15,857 nucleotides of DNA from Nitrososphaerales archaeon TH5896 (lineage in GTDB: Archaea > Thermoproteota > Nitrososphaeria > Nitrososphaerales > Nitrososphaeraceae). The translations under genes were made by a program, and so were the position numbers. The notes below the pieces were generated by a model that ran no database searches, had not been told where the DNA came from, and worked only from the letters and a program-made list of their open reading frames with translations. This document shows positions 7,601 to 14,652 of the stretch, piece after piece (position 1 is the stretch's first letter; the number at the start of each line of letters is the position of its first letter). Location: assembly GCA_014523625.1 (NCBI GenBank), contig JAATVP010000006.1, positions 1-15,857 on the forward strand. The letters are read 5' to 3'.

Positions 7601-8611
7601 TTATGCACAATTATTACTATTGCTATCCCTTGGTATTATTCTTAAAATATCTGAAAATCTTTTCCTCAATGTAACCACACTGATGCTCCCCGCTGCTGCT
7701 ATCTTTGCTTGACTAACTTTAGATTCATTTTCTTTTATGCATGCGGCATAAAGAACTGCAGTCGCAAGGGCTTTTGGATCTTTGCCGTAGGATATTTCAT
7801 GTTTCTTTACAACATCTAACATTTCTACGGCTCTTCTGTATGTTTTCTGGCTGACACAGGCGCTGTCGGCAACTTTTGAGATGTATTTCGTTGAATCTAC
7901 AATTGATGGACTTATTCTTAGCTCTCTTGCCATAGTTCTGTAACATTTTCCGGCAAATATGGGATCTGCATTAGCCGCGTCACATATTTCGCTCAAAGTT
8001 CTAGGTACTTCCATCTCCTTACAAGAAGCGTATATGGAAGCGACCACCATTTCCCGAATGGATCTCCCTTTTATGAGTTTATTGTGAAGCGTTTTACGAT
8101 AATAGTAAGCAGCTCTTTCCATGACTGGATCTGTAAGTGTCATTTTATCTCTGATGGCGGCCATAGTAACAAATGCATTCTTGAGATTTCTAATTTGTGT
8201 TCTATTATTATTTGAAACTTTATCTAAATATCTAATCTTGTTTACGTTTTGAATCTGATCGTGATTTAGTGTTGAGCCGGAAGCATCGATATTTGCACTC
8301 GTGATAACTGTTGAAAGACCTTTGTCAGGAAAAGCAAGCGATACTGAATTACCAAATGATTCGTTAGAATTTGGGCCAGTTTCCCACGTCGTCGGCCTTT
8401 CAGTTATTACAGCACCACATTTAGTACAAATAGTTTCGCCAGTTGATCCGTCGAAGATCATCCAGAGGGAATTACATGAGTGAAAGAGAACATTTGAAGA
8501 ATAATTTGCTTTAATCCCTTTATCGGCTAGTTTGTTTTCTTGTGAGTGAGAATCCGAATGGAGATAATATTGATACGACAATGATTTTCCTCTTCTTCTT
8601 CTAAGTTCCAT
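7601..8611 (-). CDS. tfb: Transcription initiation factor B paralogue with degenerate zinc ribbon
   Basis: This 336-residue TFB is closely similar to the one at 561-1568 from the linker (FPDKGLSTVIT) through both cyclin repeats (for example PVMERAAYYYRK, EMVVASIYASCKEM, DPKALATAVLYAAC, SVVTLRKRFSDIL). Those parts should bind TBP, TATA-flanking DNA and the BRE. The zinc ribbon is altered: the second knuckle is intact (C62, C65 in CTKC), but where the paralogue has CPSC this protein has FHSC, so the first Cys is Phe43 and only C46 remains. His44 is next to the lost position and might substitute. The ribbon normally docks on the RNA polymerase dock domain, so recruitment could be weakened or changed. 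As in the paralogue, about 40 residues precede the ribbon. A TATA box 26 bases before the ATG implies a leaderless mRNA. Confidence 0.93.
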   Translation of the reverse strand: MELRRRRGKSLSYQYYLHSDSHSQENKLADKGIKANYSSNVLFHSCNSLWMIFDGSTGETICTKCGAVITERPTTWETGPNSNESFGNSVSLAFPDKGLSTVITSANIDASGSTLNHDQIQNVNKIRYLDKVSNNNRTQIRNLKNAFVTMAAIRDKMTLTDPVMERAAYYYRKTLHNKLIKGRSIREMVVASIYASCKEMEVPRTLSEICDAANADPIFAGKCYRTMARELRISPSIVDSTKYISKVADSACVSQKTYRRAVEMLDVVKKHEISYGKDPKALATAVLYAACIKENESKVSQAKIAAAGSISVVTLRKRFSDILRIIPRDSNSNNCA

Positions 8612-8940
8612 AGTCGGATAATTATTGTAATTGTATAAAAGTCCCGGGTTTATATTGTAATTAAAAAATTACAAAGTGTTTATTTAATGCATTAATAGAA
8701 GCGCTGACAACCAATCTGTTGTTATAAAATCTTGTGGATGCGTGTATTAGTAACGAGGAACATCACTTATCGCTTGTTTTACCGTTTTCTCACATGATGT
8801 TGTGCAACAAATAATAAGAATGTTTAACTGATTCCTCCTTGTCTTCATTTTATAAATAATGCAATAATGCCATTACTTTGCACAGCATCGTATAGCATCT
8901 ACATAGAGTTAAATCCAGATAGTGATTATACATTTTTTGA
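8612..8940. other. Promoter region between second TFB and zinc-ribbon miniprotein
   Basis: This 329-base stretch separates divergent genes. Its left part holds the TFB promoter and its AATTACA boxes. On the plus strand, TTTTATAAAT at 8848-8857 would start a transcript near 8878 and so could serve the miniprotein gene at 8941 with a leader of about 60 bases; TTATAAAATC near 8724 is another TATA-like match. No further gene is supported. Confidence 0.4.
8625..8674. promoter_or_regulatory. TATA box, AATTACAA palindrome and boxes of the second TFB gene
   Basis: On the minus strand TTTTATACAA (8631-8640) is centred 26 bases before the ATG at 8611. Just upstream is a perfect inverted repeat TTGTAATT-AAAA-AATTACAA (8655-8674). 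A third copy of TTGTAATT (8625-8632) overlaps the 3' edge of the TATA box. The octamer CCCGGGAC abuts the TATA box (8641-8648, minus strand). A factor bound to these sites could block or help TBP and TFB loading. The first TFB promoter has the same heptamer and octamer. Confidence 0.5.
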
Positions 8941-9075
8941 ATGCTACGAAAATTCTGCAGTAAATGCAAGAAAGAACTTCCTGCCTCATCAAAGTATATG
9001 CTATGCAGGGATTGTCATCTAAAAATTTTGATTAATGAAGAAGAAATGCAATACTATTCACGTGTTTATTACTGA
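8941..9075 (+). CDS. Zinc-ribbon miniprotein (44 aa)
   Basis: An ATG at 8941 opens a 44-residue frame ending in TGA. It contains two CxxC knuckles, CSKC at residues 6-9 and CRDC at 22-25, with 12 residues between them and a His right after the second, so a zinc-ribbon fold is likely. The remainder is a polar helix (ILINEEEMQYYSRVYY). GAGTTAAATC near 8905-8914, or TTTTATAAAT at 8848-8857, could serve as promoter; no Shine-Dalgarno sequence is seen. Another open frame overlaps it out of phase (8867-9022), but lacks any motif. The gene is divergent from the TFB with the damaged ribbon. The function is unknown; single zinc ribbons often contact RNA polymerase, ribosomes or nucleic acid. Confidence 0.5.
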   Translation: MLRKFCSKCKKELPASSKYMLCRDCHLKILINEEEMQYYSRVYY

Positions 9076-9202
9076 TCGGCAACCATCAGACATGATTTGA
9101 ATGAAAATAAGTAGTAAATAAAAGAACATTAAAAGTCTAAGAGATCGTAGAAAAGGTTGCTTGGCGCACGAGATAAACCTGACGGCTAACAAACCTAACG
9201 CA

Positions 9203-9211
9203 GTATATAAG
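9203..9211 (+). promoter_or_regulatory. TATA box ahead of the CBS-domain gene
   Basis: GTATATAAG would start transcription near 9232, at an AGGAGAGGGGG purine tract, leaving a leader of about 45 bases before the ATG at 9278. The purine tract is too far from the ATG to be its ribosome binding site. A second AT-rich box (AATTTAAAAAAGG, 9253-9265) lies close to the start. Confidence 0.4.
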
Positions 9212-9277
9212 AATTCATACTGCCTATTGTAAGGAGAGGGGGAACATCCAGTAATTTAAAAAAGGCATATAAGCTAT

Positions 9278-9781
9278 ATGATAGCCGTGAGCGCAGTAAG
9301 CGAAATAATGTCTAGTGAGGATACAGTAACGATCACGTCAGAATCTGGTAATACAGCCAGAGACGTTGCAGACATTATGGTTAAGAAAAAGATAAGTTCT
9401 GTGATAGTGATAGACAAGAAGACAATACCGATTGGCATTGTCACTCAAAAAGATTTAGTTAGACGTGTTTGCTTAAAAGACATATCAGCAAGTAGATTTC
9501 CCGTAGAGGAAATAATGTCATCACCGTTGATCACTATCATGGCCTATGATTCGGTAGATACCGCTTCCAGGATCATGACACGGAATCAGATCAAGCATCT
9601 AGTCGTTCTAGAGGATGATAATAGAATATGTGGTTTGCTTAGTGTTACAGATATTACAAAACATTTGGCAAAGATCCTGCTCAATGACTATAATAGGTAC
9701 AGATCATTAAAATCTTTAATCGATATGACAAATACTAACACTACTTCAACTACACATGACAAGAATGTGAAAAACAATTAG
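9278..9781 (+). CDS. Two-CBS-domain protein
   Basis: This 167-residue protein consists of a tandem CBS pair (Bateman module) and little else. CBS 1 spans about residues 6-62 (VSEIMSSEDTVTI, then KKISSVIVIDKKTIPIGIVTQKDLVRRV). CBS 2 spans about 75-132 (VEEIMSSPLITIMAYDSVDTASRIM, then IKHLVVLEDDNRICGLLSVTDITKHL). The GIVTQKDL and GLLSVTDI stretches are the usual ends of each domain, where adenine nucleotides bind at the Asp/Thr positions. The last 35 residues are Asn/Thr/Lys-rich and probably disordered. Such stand-alone modules usually sense AMP, ATP or SAM and control a partner protein or DNA binding. No partner domain is fused here, and the next gene is an unrecognised protein 105 bases downstream on the same strand, so the target is unknown. 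Confidence 0.9.
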   Translation: MIAVSAVSEIMSSEDTVTITSESGNTARDVADIMVKKKISSVIVIDKKTIPIGIVTQKDLVRRVCLKDISASRFPVEEIMSSPLITIMAYDSVDTASRIMTRNQIKHLVVLEDDNRICGLLSVTDITKHLAKILLNDYNRYRSLKSLIDMTNTNTTSTTHDKNVKNN

Positions 9782-9886
9782 TGGGATTACGACTTATGAT
9801 TAACTATAATAATACGCATTTTGAATTCTTGGCGGCTCATCAAATATACCGCAGTGTTGAATTCCAAAGAGGTGATTTATCATTAT

Positions 9887-10204
9887 ATGCAATATCATAA
9901 AGCTGCTTTTTTGGGATCTCAGAGATCGAGAGAAGCGCAGATGAAGTTATTCAACTATACTGGCTTTGCTATGCTCACTTATACGATTAAACAGACCGAT
10001 AAAGGATTCGAACCGGTAGGTGAAGAAATGCTTGCAGGATCAATGACTAGAGGAAACGAGATGATGTTGTTCATCTGCGATAGCGATGGCTATGCGAAAG
10101 CCCAGTCCAAGCCATTGACCTTGGAAGAAGGACGCAAGATTGCTCAACAGATGCTTCAGGATGGGTTGGAGGAATATAAGGGAACTATAAAGACCGTTTC
10201 GTAG
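9887..10204 (+). CDS. Conserved-looking hypothetical protein (105 aa)
   Basis: I choose the ATG at 9887 because AGAGGTGA (9868-9875), a good Shine-Dalgarno match, lies 11 bases ahead. A TTG at 9821 could add 22 residues but has no such site. The 105-residue product is soluble-looking with mixed strand and helix: a basic N-terminus (MQYHKAAFLGSQRSREAQMK), hydrophobic strands (FAMLTYTI, EMMLFICDSDGYAKA) and a C-terminal helix (LEEGRKIAQQMLQDGLEEYKGTIK). There is one Cys and no transmembrane segment. I do not recognise the family. It follows the CBS-domain gene on the same strand by 105 bases and may be co-transcribed, but the separate ribosome binding site would also allow independent translation. 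Confidence 0.65.
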   Translation: MQYHKAAFLGSQRSREAQMKLFNYTGFAMLTYTIKQTDKGFEPVGEEMLAGSMTRGNEMMLFICDSDGYAKAQSKPLTLEEGRKIAQQMLQDGLEEYKGTIKTVS

Positions 10205-10421
10205 TTAGATAGAATCAGGTGTAATTCTCTAATCCAACCTAGCTAGTTATCTCGACTTTTATACTAATTAGTAGAAATATAGCCTTGTGAAAGAATCATC
10301 ATGGCGGTTTAGACAAATGCAGCAGCATTATCTTATTGTTCACTCATTCTATTTTTACAATTAGATGAAATAAGGTCAGAGTATTCTCTGTGCATAATTT
10401 GCAAGCCTTATCAGAAACTGT

Positions 10422-10730
10422 CTATATCTGTTTTGATCCATAAATGATAGTTTCCAGAGTGGCAATTGAGGTATTTTTATTAATGTACTCTAAGAGCTGT
10501 TCATCGCTATTGTCATCAGTAATTTTACAATATTTCTTGACATTTTGTAAAACTTTTTGTATCTCAATTGATCTGGGATTCGATTTCGGTTTCGTGTATT
10601 TATTCTCGTAGGTTATACATTTAAGCCACATTGTTATATTTTTTTGACTAAAGTTCAACAGTATTTCGAATATTTGTTGGCAAATAGCATTATTTTTTCG
10701 ATTTGGCATTAAATAATGATTTACAATCAT
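10422..10730 (-). CDS. Lys/Asn/Ile-rich hypothetical protein (102 aa), doubtful
   Basis: This 102-residue frame encodes a helical, Lys/Asn/Ile-rich protein with no recognised domain. The segment SIEIQKVLQNVKKYCKITDDNSDEQLLEYINKNTSIATLETI resembles an amphipathic helical domain. Codon use is more AT-rich than the neighbouring genes. TCTAAAAGTA on the minus strand near 10752-10762 is centred about 26 bases before the ATG at 10730 and could drive a leaderless transcript. A second Met, seven residues later, is an alternative start. It may be a rapidly evolving or foreign gene, or a chance frame in AT-rich DNA. Confidence 0.4.
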   Translation of the reverse strand: MIVNHYLMPNRKNNAICQQIFEILLNFSQKNITMWLKCITYENKYTKPKSNPRSIEIQKVLQNVKKYCKITDDNSDEQLLEYINKNTSIATLETIIYGSKQI

Positions 10731-10924
10731 TAGTACAATGAAACCATCTCTACTTTTAGAAGATTAATACATGGGAAATTTACGGTAAAAACTTGCTCAA
10801 ACGCTATTAAGCTTAAGACGTAATAACTGTCAACTTTCAGTATTATATCGCTAAGGGAAGTAAGAGTGGTGAATACGATAAAAAGAAATTCCTTATTAAT
10901 AGACTCTCTGAGCTTCAATCAGCG

Positions 10925-11122
10925 TTGTACATACTTAGGTGTGTATCAGAGGGCAAGAACGAAGATCAGATAGTAGAGAGATTCATTGGAGATGGACAGC
11001 TTGTTAAGACATGGTTAGCAGTTCTAGGTGATATTCGTTTAGTAGAACGAAATTTCGTAAATGAGCTTGTTATTACTAAAGAAGGCCGAAAGTATCTCGA
11101 GCGTTACAACCCGCACTGGTAG
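10925..11122 (+). CDS. Small winged-helix-like protein with uncertain 5' end
   Basis: From a TTG at 10925 the product is 65 residues. It contains a helix-turn-helix-like segment (NEDQIVERFIGDGQLVKTWLAVLGDI) and a wing with the typical ending ELVITKEGRKYLERY, as in thaumarchaeal winged-helix regulators. The same frame stays open upstream to a TAA at 10814, and the extra sequence looks coding: KSGEYDKKKFLINRLSELQSALYILRC would supply the expected first helix. However, no ATG, GTG or TTG occurs in that extension; only ATT or ATC codons are available. TATTATATC at 10841-10849 could be a TATA box with a start near 10870. So either a rare start codon is used, the start has been lost by mutation, or only the shorter form is made. 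A DNA-binding role is inferred from the fold. Confidence 0.6.
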   Translation: MYILRCVSEGKNEDQIVERFIGDGQLVKTWLAVLGDIRLVERNFVNELVITKEGRKYLERYNPHW

Positions 11123-11360
11123 GCTGCTCTAACTTGATTGAGCCCCTTATTTAGCTGGGGAAGCTTGGGAATGCCAATGCCAGCCAATCATGAAATAACT
11201 AAAAAATGATTAATTAAGTCAACTCACGAGATTTAAAGCCTTTAAACGGTTACACTTTGTGCTCGTATGTTAGTATTGTTAAGTATTGCCGATGTTTAAT
11301 TCCCAATTGCGGGTAATACTTATCTATTACAATGATTATTATTTGGTACCTGCCTCCGAA

Positions 11361-11822
11361 ATGACATCGACTTCATCGTTTTCGTACACTCTGCGGCAAC
11401 GTAATGAGGAAGGTTTCAGCGGTGGCGTACGATATCAAAATGCAGCAATGACAGACGGCCATCAAATGAAGAAGAGAATAATGGTTGTTGACGATGAGGA
11501 CGATGTGAACGTTACTTTGAGGATTGTACTCGAGGATCAATTTTCAGTAGATGTTTTTAGTGATCCATTCGAAGCACTGGATAATTTCAAACCAGGTTTG
11601 TACGATCTTCTCTTGATTGATATCAGGATGCCAAAGATGAATGGGCTTGTGTTGTGCAATAAGCTTCAAAAAATCGATAGTAAGATCAAAGTGTGTTTTA
11701 TAACTGCGGGAGAGATGGTATTTGATTTTGCCTTGCGTAAATTTCCAGGTTGCACCATTCTCAAAAAACCGATTGACAACTATGATCTTCTGAAAGAAGT
11801 TACAAGAATGACAAATGCGTAA
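11361..11822 (+). CDS. Stand-alone response regulator receiver (CheY-like)
   Basis: The C-terminal 118 residues form a complete receiver domain, which takes a phosphoryl group from a histidine kinase on a conserved Asp. Numbered from the ATG at 11361 (153 residues), the acidic pocket is D44-D45 (MVVDDEDD), the phosphoacceptor is D87 (LLIDIRMP), the switch Thr is T115 (FITAGE) and the Lys is at 135-136 (LKKP). There is no output domain, so it acts by protein contact or in a phosphorelay. No kinase lies in the window. The start is uncertain: the frame is open from a TTG at 11286, and ATGs at 11448 and 11466 would give products close to the bare domain. AT-rich TGATTATTATTTGG (11332-11345) lies about 25 bases ahead of 11361, which tips the choice. 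The residues before the domain look like a flexible linker. Confidence 0.85.
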   Translation: MTSTSSFSYTLRQRNEEGFSGGVRYQNAAMTDGHQMKKRIMVVDDEDDVNVTLRIVLEDQFSVDVFSDPFEALDNFKPGLYDLLLIDIRMPKMNGLVLCNKLQKIDSKIKVCFITAGEMVFDFALRKFPGCTILKKPIDNYDLLKEVTRMTNA

Positions 11823-11867
11823 GGCTCAAAAAGAGTGAAAATAAAATAGAAAGAATATTAATTGCCC

Positions 11868-11898
11868 ATTATTGCGAGACGTTGGTCTCGAAGATAAT
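11868..11898. terminator. Stem-loop between receiver and HD-domain genes
   Basis: ATTAT (11868-11872) pairs with ATAAT (11894-11898), and CGAGAC (11875-11880) pairs with GTCTCG (11885-11890) around a GTTG loop, with a small internal bulge between the two stems. It lies 46 bases after the receiver stop and 38 bases before the HD-domain start. It could end the receiver transcript or sit in the leader of the HD-domain mRNA. Confidence 0.45.
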
Positions 11899-11935
11899 CT
11901 ATTAAAGAACAATCCCCGATTATGAGGTACGCTCC

Positions 11936-13171
11936 ATGAAGTTTATTGGCGAAATTACGGACCCAGTTCATAGATATATCGGTTTCAGTGCTGTGGAGCG
12001 AGATCTTATAGATACTTCGGTATTTCAGAGGTTGCGAAGGATTAGGCAACTTGCCGGAGCTCACCTTGTCTATCCCAGTGCACAGCACTCCCGATTTGAA
12101 CATTCTTTAGGGACTATGCATGTTGCTGGGTACGCTGGAGAGAACCTTCTGAGAAAGGGTTTCATCGAAAACGAAGACAATATACAGCAATTGAGGTTAG
12201 CCGCACTACTGCATGATGTTGGCCATGGCCCGTTTTCCCATCTTTTTGAAGAAGTCTTGGAGAGTAAGTGCAGTATGACACATGAGGATATGGGGAAAAA
12301 AGTGATACTTGAAAGTGAAATTGGAGACGTTTTAAGCGAGCATGGGTTTAAACCTGCAGATATATGCAGGCTATCATTTGGCGAATCTAAATCAAGTTTC
12401 TTAAATGAGATAATTGCCGGCAGCCTATCCGCAGATATCATGGATTACTTGCCAAGGGATAGTCTATTTACTGGAGCAGAATACGGTAAGATTGACTACC
12501 ATAGGCTAATAGCCTCGTTTGAAGTGGTAGCAACAGGACATTTGGCAATTAATAAATCTGCACTATATTCATTTGAATCAATGCTTATCTCTAGATACGA
12601 GATGTTCAAAGCAGTCTATTTCCACAAGACAGTTAGATCGGCTGAAGTAATGTTACTCCATTCGTTAGCACAAGCAGATAATTATTTACAAATTACAAAG
12701 ATTTCACTTGATAAATTCCTTAACCTAACCGATGAGATTACTCTTGATCAGATTTGTTCAATAGATAAGGATGAAAATGCAGCAAAGTTAGCCAGGGACT
12801 ACCGGGATAGACGCTTACTGAAATGTGTCTATGAAAAATTTTTACATAAGCAAGACAGGTTGTACAACAAGATGAGCATCTCAACACTTGAAGAGTTAAG
12901 GCTGCGCATATGCGATGTTGCCGGAGTCGATGAGAATACTGTTTTTGTGGATGCATCTAGAGCACCTTCAATGCCACTTACTCCATCCAAAGAAGAAATT
13001 AATTCAATTACTCTAGTAGACAAGGAATGGGCATACGATACGCCTATCTCAGAATTTCCCGTCATCAGTTCAATCACAGGATTTTTAGATATGTTGCGGA
13101 TATACACAACTGCTGAGAGCAGAAATGCAGTGACTTCTACTATCGATAAAGTGCTCGGAGACCCGAGTTGA
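11936..13171 (+). CDS. HD-domain phosphohydrolase (dNTPase/SAMHD1-like)
   Basis: This 411-residue protein belongs to the large HD superfamily group related to dGTPases and SAMHD1, which hydrolyse (d)NTPs or other phosphoesters with bound metal. The start (MKFIGEITDPVHRYIGFSAVERDLIDTSVFQRLRRIRQLA) is typical of the group. Metal ligands are visible: H56 (SRFEHSLGTMHVAG), H93-D94 (LLHDVGHGPFSH) and D167 (SADIMDYLPRD); a further His is in MTHED (about 116). The C-terminal 200 residues are helical with a long basic stretch, as in SAMHD1-like proteins. GAGGT at 11924-11928 lies seven bases before the ATG. The UMP kinase gene starts 26 bases after its stop, so the two are probably one operon, which fits a nucleotide-related role. 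The exact substrate cannot be inferred; dNTPs are the leading guess. Confidence 0.88.
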   Translation: MKFIGEITDPVHRYIGFSAVERDLIDTSVFQRLRRIRQLAGAHLVYPSAQHSRFEHSLGTMHVAGYAGENLLRKGFIENEDNIQQLRLAALLHDVGHGPFSHLFEEVLESKCSMTHEDMGKKVILESEIGDVLSEHGFKPADICRLSFGESKSSFLNEIIAGSLSADIMDYLPRDSLFTGAEYGKIDYHRLIASFEVVATGHLAINKSALYSFESMLISRYEMFKAVYFHKTVRSAEVMLLHSLAQADNYLQITKISLDKFLNLTDEITLDQICSIDKDENAAKLARDYRDRRLLKCVYEKFLHKQDRLYNKMSISTLEELRLRICDVAGVDENTVFVDASRAPSMPLTPSKEEINSITLVDKEWAYDTPISEFPVISSITGFLDMLRIYTTAESRNAVTSTIDKVLGDPS

Positions 13172-13197
13172 AGGGTCAAGAAAGAGTCAAAGGTACA

Positions 13198-13893
13198 ATG
13201 AATAAACTGGTCACGAAAAAAAGGGTAGTCATTAAACTTAGCGGTAGCATTTTTGGTAGTAATGCAAAGTCGAAATCCATTAAGAATTATGGAATGATGA
13301 TAACTAAATTGAATAAACATGTACAACCGGTAGTTATTGCAGGAGGAGGAAGTATTGCTCGACATTATATTGATCTTGCACGGGAACTTGGGAGTGACGA
13401 GGCGAGTCTGGATTTATTGGGCATAGAAGTTTCGAGACTTAACGCCAAGTTGCTGCTCCATTCAATACGTAGTTATGTCTATCCAAAGGTACCTACAAAT
13501 CTCGAAGAAGTCTCGATTGCAGCCGAGACAGGAGAACCAGTGATTTTGGGAGGATTACATCCTGGTCAGAGCACTAATGCAACTTCTGCATTGGTCGCTG
13601 AAAAGGTTAGTGCTCGGATTTTTGTGAACGCGACAGATGTCAATGGTATTTATGATTCTGATCCAAATATCAACCGACATGCAAAAGTCTTCAAGAGAGT
13701 CACAGTTGACAAATGCATAGAGGTACTAGGCAAAAATAGTTCAATGGCGGGAAAGTACGATCTGATGGACATGGTTGCTTTAAAGATCATAGAACGATCA
13801 AGAATCCCTACCGTGATAATACGAGCTAGCGTTACTAACATCGCTAATGTAATTGAATCTGATACTAAAATAGGTACTAGAATATTAGTTTAG
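13198..13893 (+). CDS. pyrH: UMP kinase (uridylate kinase), archaeal type
   Basis: The 231-residue product from the ATG at 13198 is an amino acid kinase-fold UMP kinase, converting UMP and ATP to UDP and ADP in pyrimidine nucleotide synthesis. Motifs in order are IKLSGSIF (about 12-19, phosphate loop), VIAGGGSIARHYI (about 47-58, nucleotide binding), LGGLHPGQSTNATSALVAEKV (about 118-137, UMP-site region), and FVNATDVNGIYDSDP (about 142-156, ATP site). A C-terminal strand SRIPTVIIRA completes the fold, and length is normal for archaeal PyrH. A TTG at 13168 overlapping the HD stop would add ten residues; I prefer the ATG because MNKLVTKKRVVIKLSGS matches the family N-terminus and AAGGT precedes it closely. 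It probably shares a transcript with the HD-domain gene. Confidence 0.93.
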   Translation: MNKLVTKKRVVIKLSGSIFGSNAKSKSIKNYGMMITKLNKHVQPVVIAGGGSIARHYIDLARELGSDEASLDLLGIEVSRLNAKLLLHSIRSYVYPKVPTNLEEVSIAAETGEPVILGGLHPGQSTNATSALVAEKVSARIFVNATDVNGIYDSDPNINRHAKVFKRVTVDKCIEVLGKNSSMAGKYDLMDMVALKIIERSRIPTVIIRASVTNIANVIESDTKIGTRILV

Positions 13894-13968
13894 GATGCGG
13901 TGACAAAACCTACTTAATATATTTAGGTAATATTGATGTTTATGCAAGAGGATTCATTAATAATCCAT

Positions 13969-14214
13969 CTATGCCATATCATCATCAATGATATTTATGT
14001 TAGTCATCTCCTCGACAGAAAGTGTGACTCTATACCATTTATCATTTTTCTTAAACACAAATGAAGAGGATTTTTTGTTACTTCCTGATCCTAAACCTCC
14101 TACCCTCTCACTCAATCTAGATTGCAGTTTATCGACCTGATATTCAGCGATCATCAAGTTTCCGATAATGTTTTCTAATTCTATGTCGCGATCTTTTGCT
14201 ATCCTATCAGACAT
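13969..14214 (-). CDS. Small hypothetical protein (81 aa)
   Basis: The preferred start is the ATG at 14214, giving 81 residues (MSDRIAKDRDIELENIIGNLM); a GTG at 14223 would add three. ACTTAAAACC on the minus strand near 14240-14250 would begin transcription close to 14219, which fits a nearly leaderless mRNA from 14214. The first 40 residues form a charged amphipathic helix likely to make a coiled coil (IELENIIGNLMIAEYQVDKLQSRLSERVGG). A Gly/Ser-rich linker follows, then a small beta region (SSFVFKKNDKWYRVTLSVEEM) and an acidic end. I do not recognise the family. It is convergent with UMP kinase, 75 bases from its stop. There is no membrane segment or Cys. Confidence 0.65.
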   Translation of the reverse strand: MSDRIAKDRDIELENIIGNLMIAEYQVDKLQSRLSERVGGLGSGSNKKSSSFVFKKNDKWYRVTLSVEEMTNINIIDDDMA

Positions 14215-14652
14215 AATATCCACTTTTGGTACATAGGTTTTAAGTATTATTTATGATTTTAAACCAAAGTGATTTCAAATCAGATTAGATTTCCTGCAAT
14301 ATGAATAAGAAAATGAGCAAGATTTGGCATGCCTTGGAACTGTTATACCTGAAAGTATGCGATTCCATAATATAATATCTAAGATAGTCTATTCTTGAAT
14401 AACTACACGTTGAACAAGAATCTAGTGATGGAGTATTCATCCAATTTTATGACCGTATCCTTCAAATAGAATATTGTATGATATACCGTATTACTCGTCA
14501 ATGAAATAGTCTTTTTCGTTACATCACTAGCGATATTCTAACCGGATCTGAGCATGGGGGATTGTTATTCTTGAACTAGTAAAAGTAATGTATGACAGAC
14601 ATAGCAGGAGTCATAATATGACTTATTAGGTGGCAGAACATTTATTTCGAAT
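14215..14652. other. 438-base intergenic region
   Basis: The left end holds the promoter of the 81-residue gene. The rest is AT-rich with a 7-base inverted repeat ATTCTTG/CAAGAAT near 14390-14421. The longest plus-strand frame seen here is a 24-codon one near 14301 with no motif. I see no RNA gene. Confidence 0.35.

Noticed and set aside
8867..9022. 51-residue plus-strand frame behind a good TATA box
   Set aside because: It overlaps the zinc-ribbon miniprotein out of frame and shows no motif, while the miniprotein has two clear CxxC knuckles.
10730..10918. 62-residue minus-strand hydrophobic open frame abutting the Lys/Asn-rich gene
   Set aside because: No motif or good translation signal, and it lies antisense to the coding-like 5' extension of the winged-helix gene.
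12829..13365. 178-codon minus-strand open frame inside the HD-domain and UMP kinase genes
   Set aside because: It is antisense to two well-supported genes and has no recognisable domain.
6181..13930. Shared 11-mer TATTTAGGTAA at 6181-6191 and 13920-13930
   Set aside because: The two copies occupy unrelated contexts, and 11-base repeats are expected by chance in an AT-rich window of this size.
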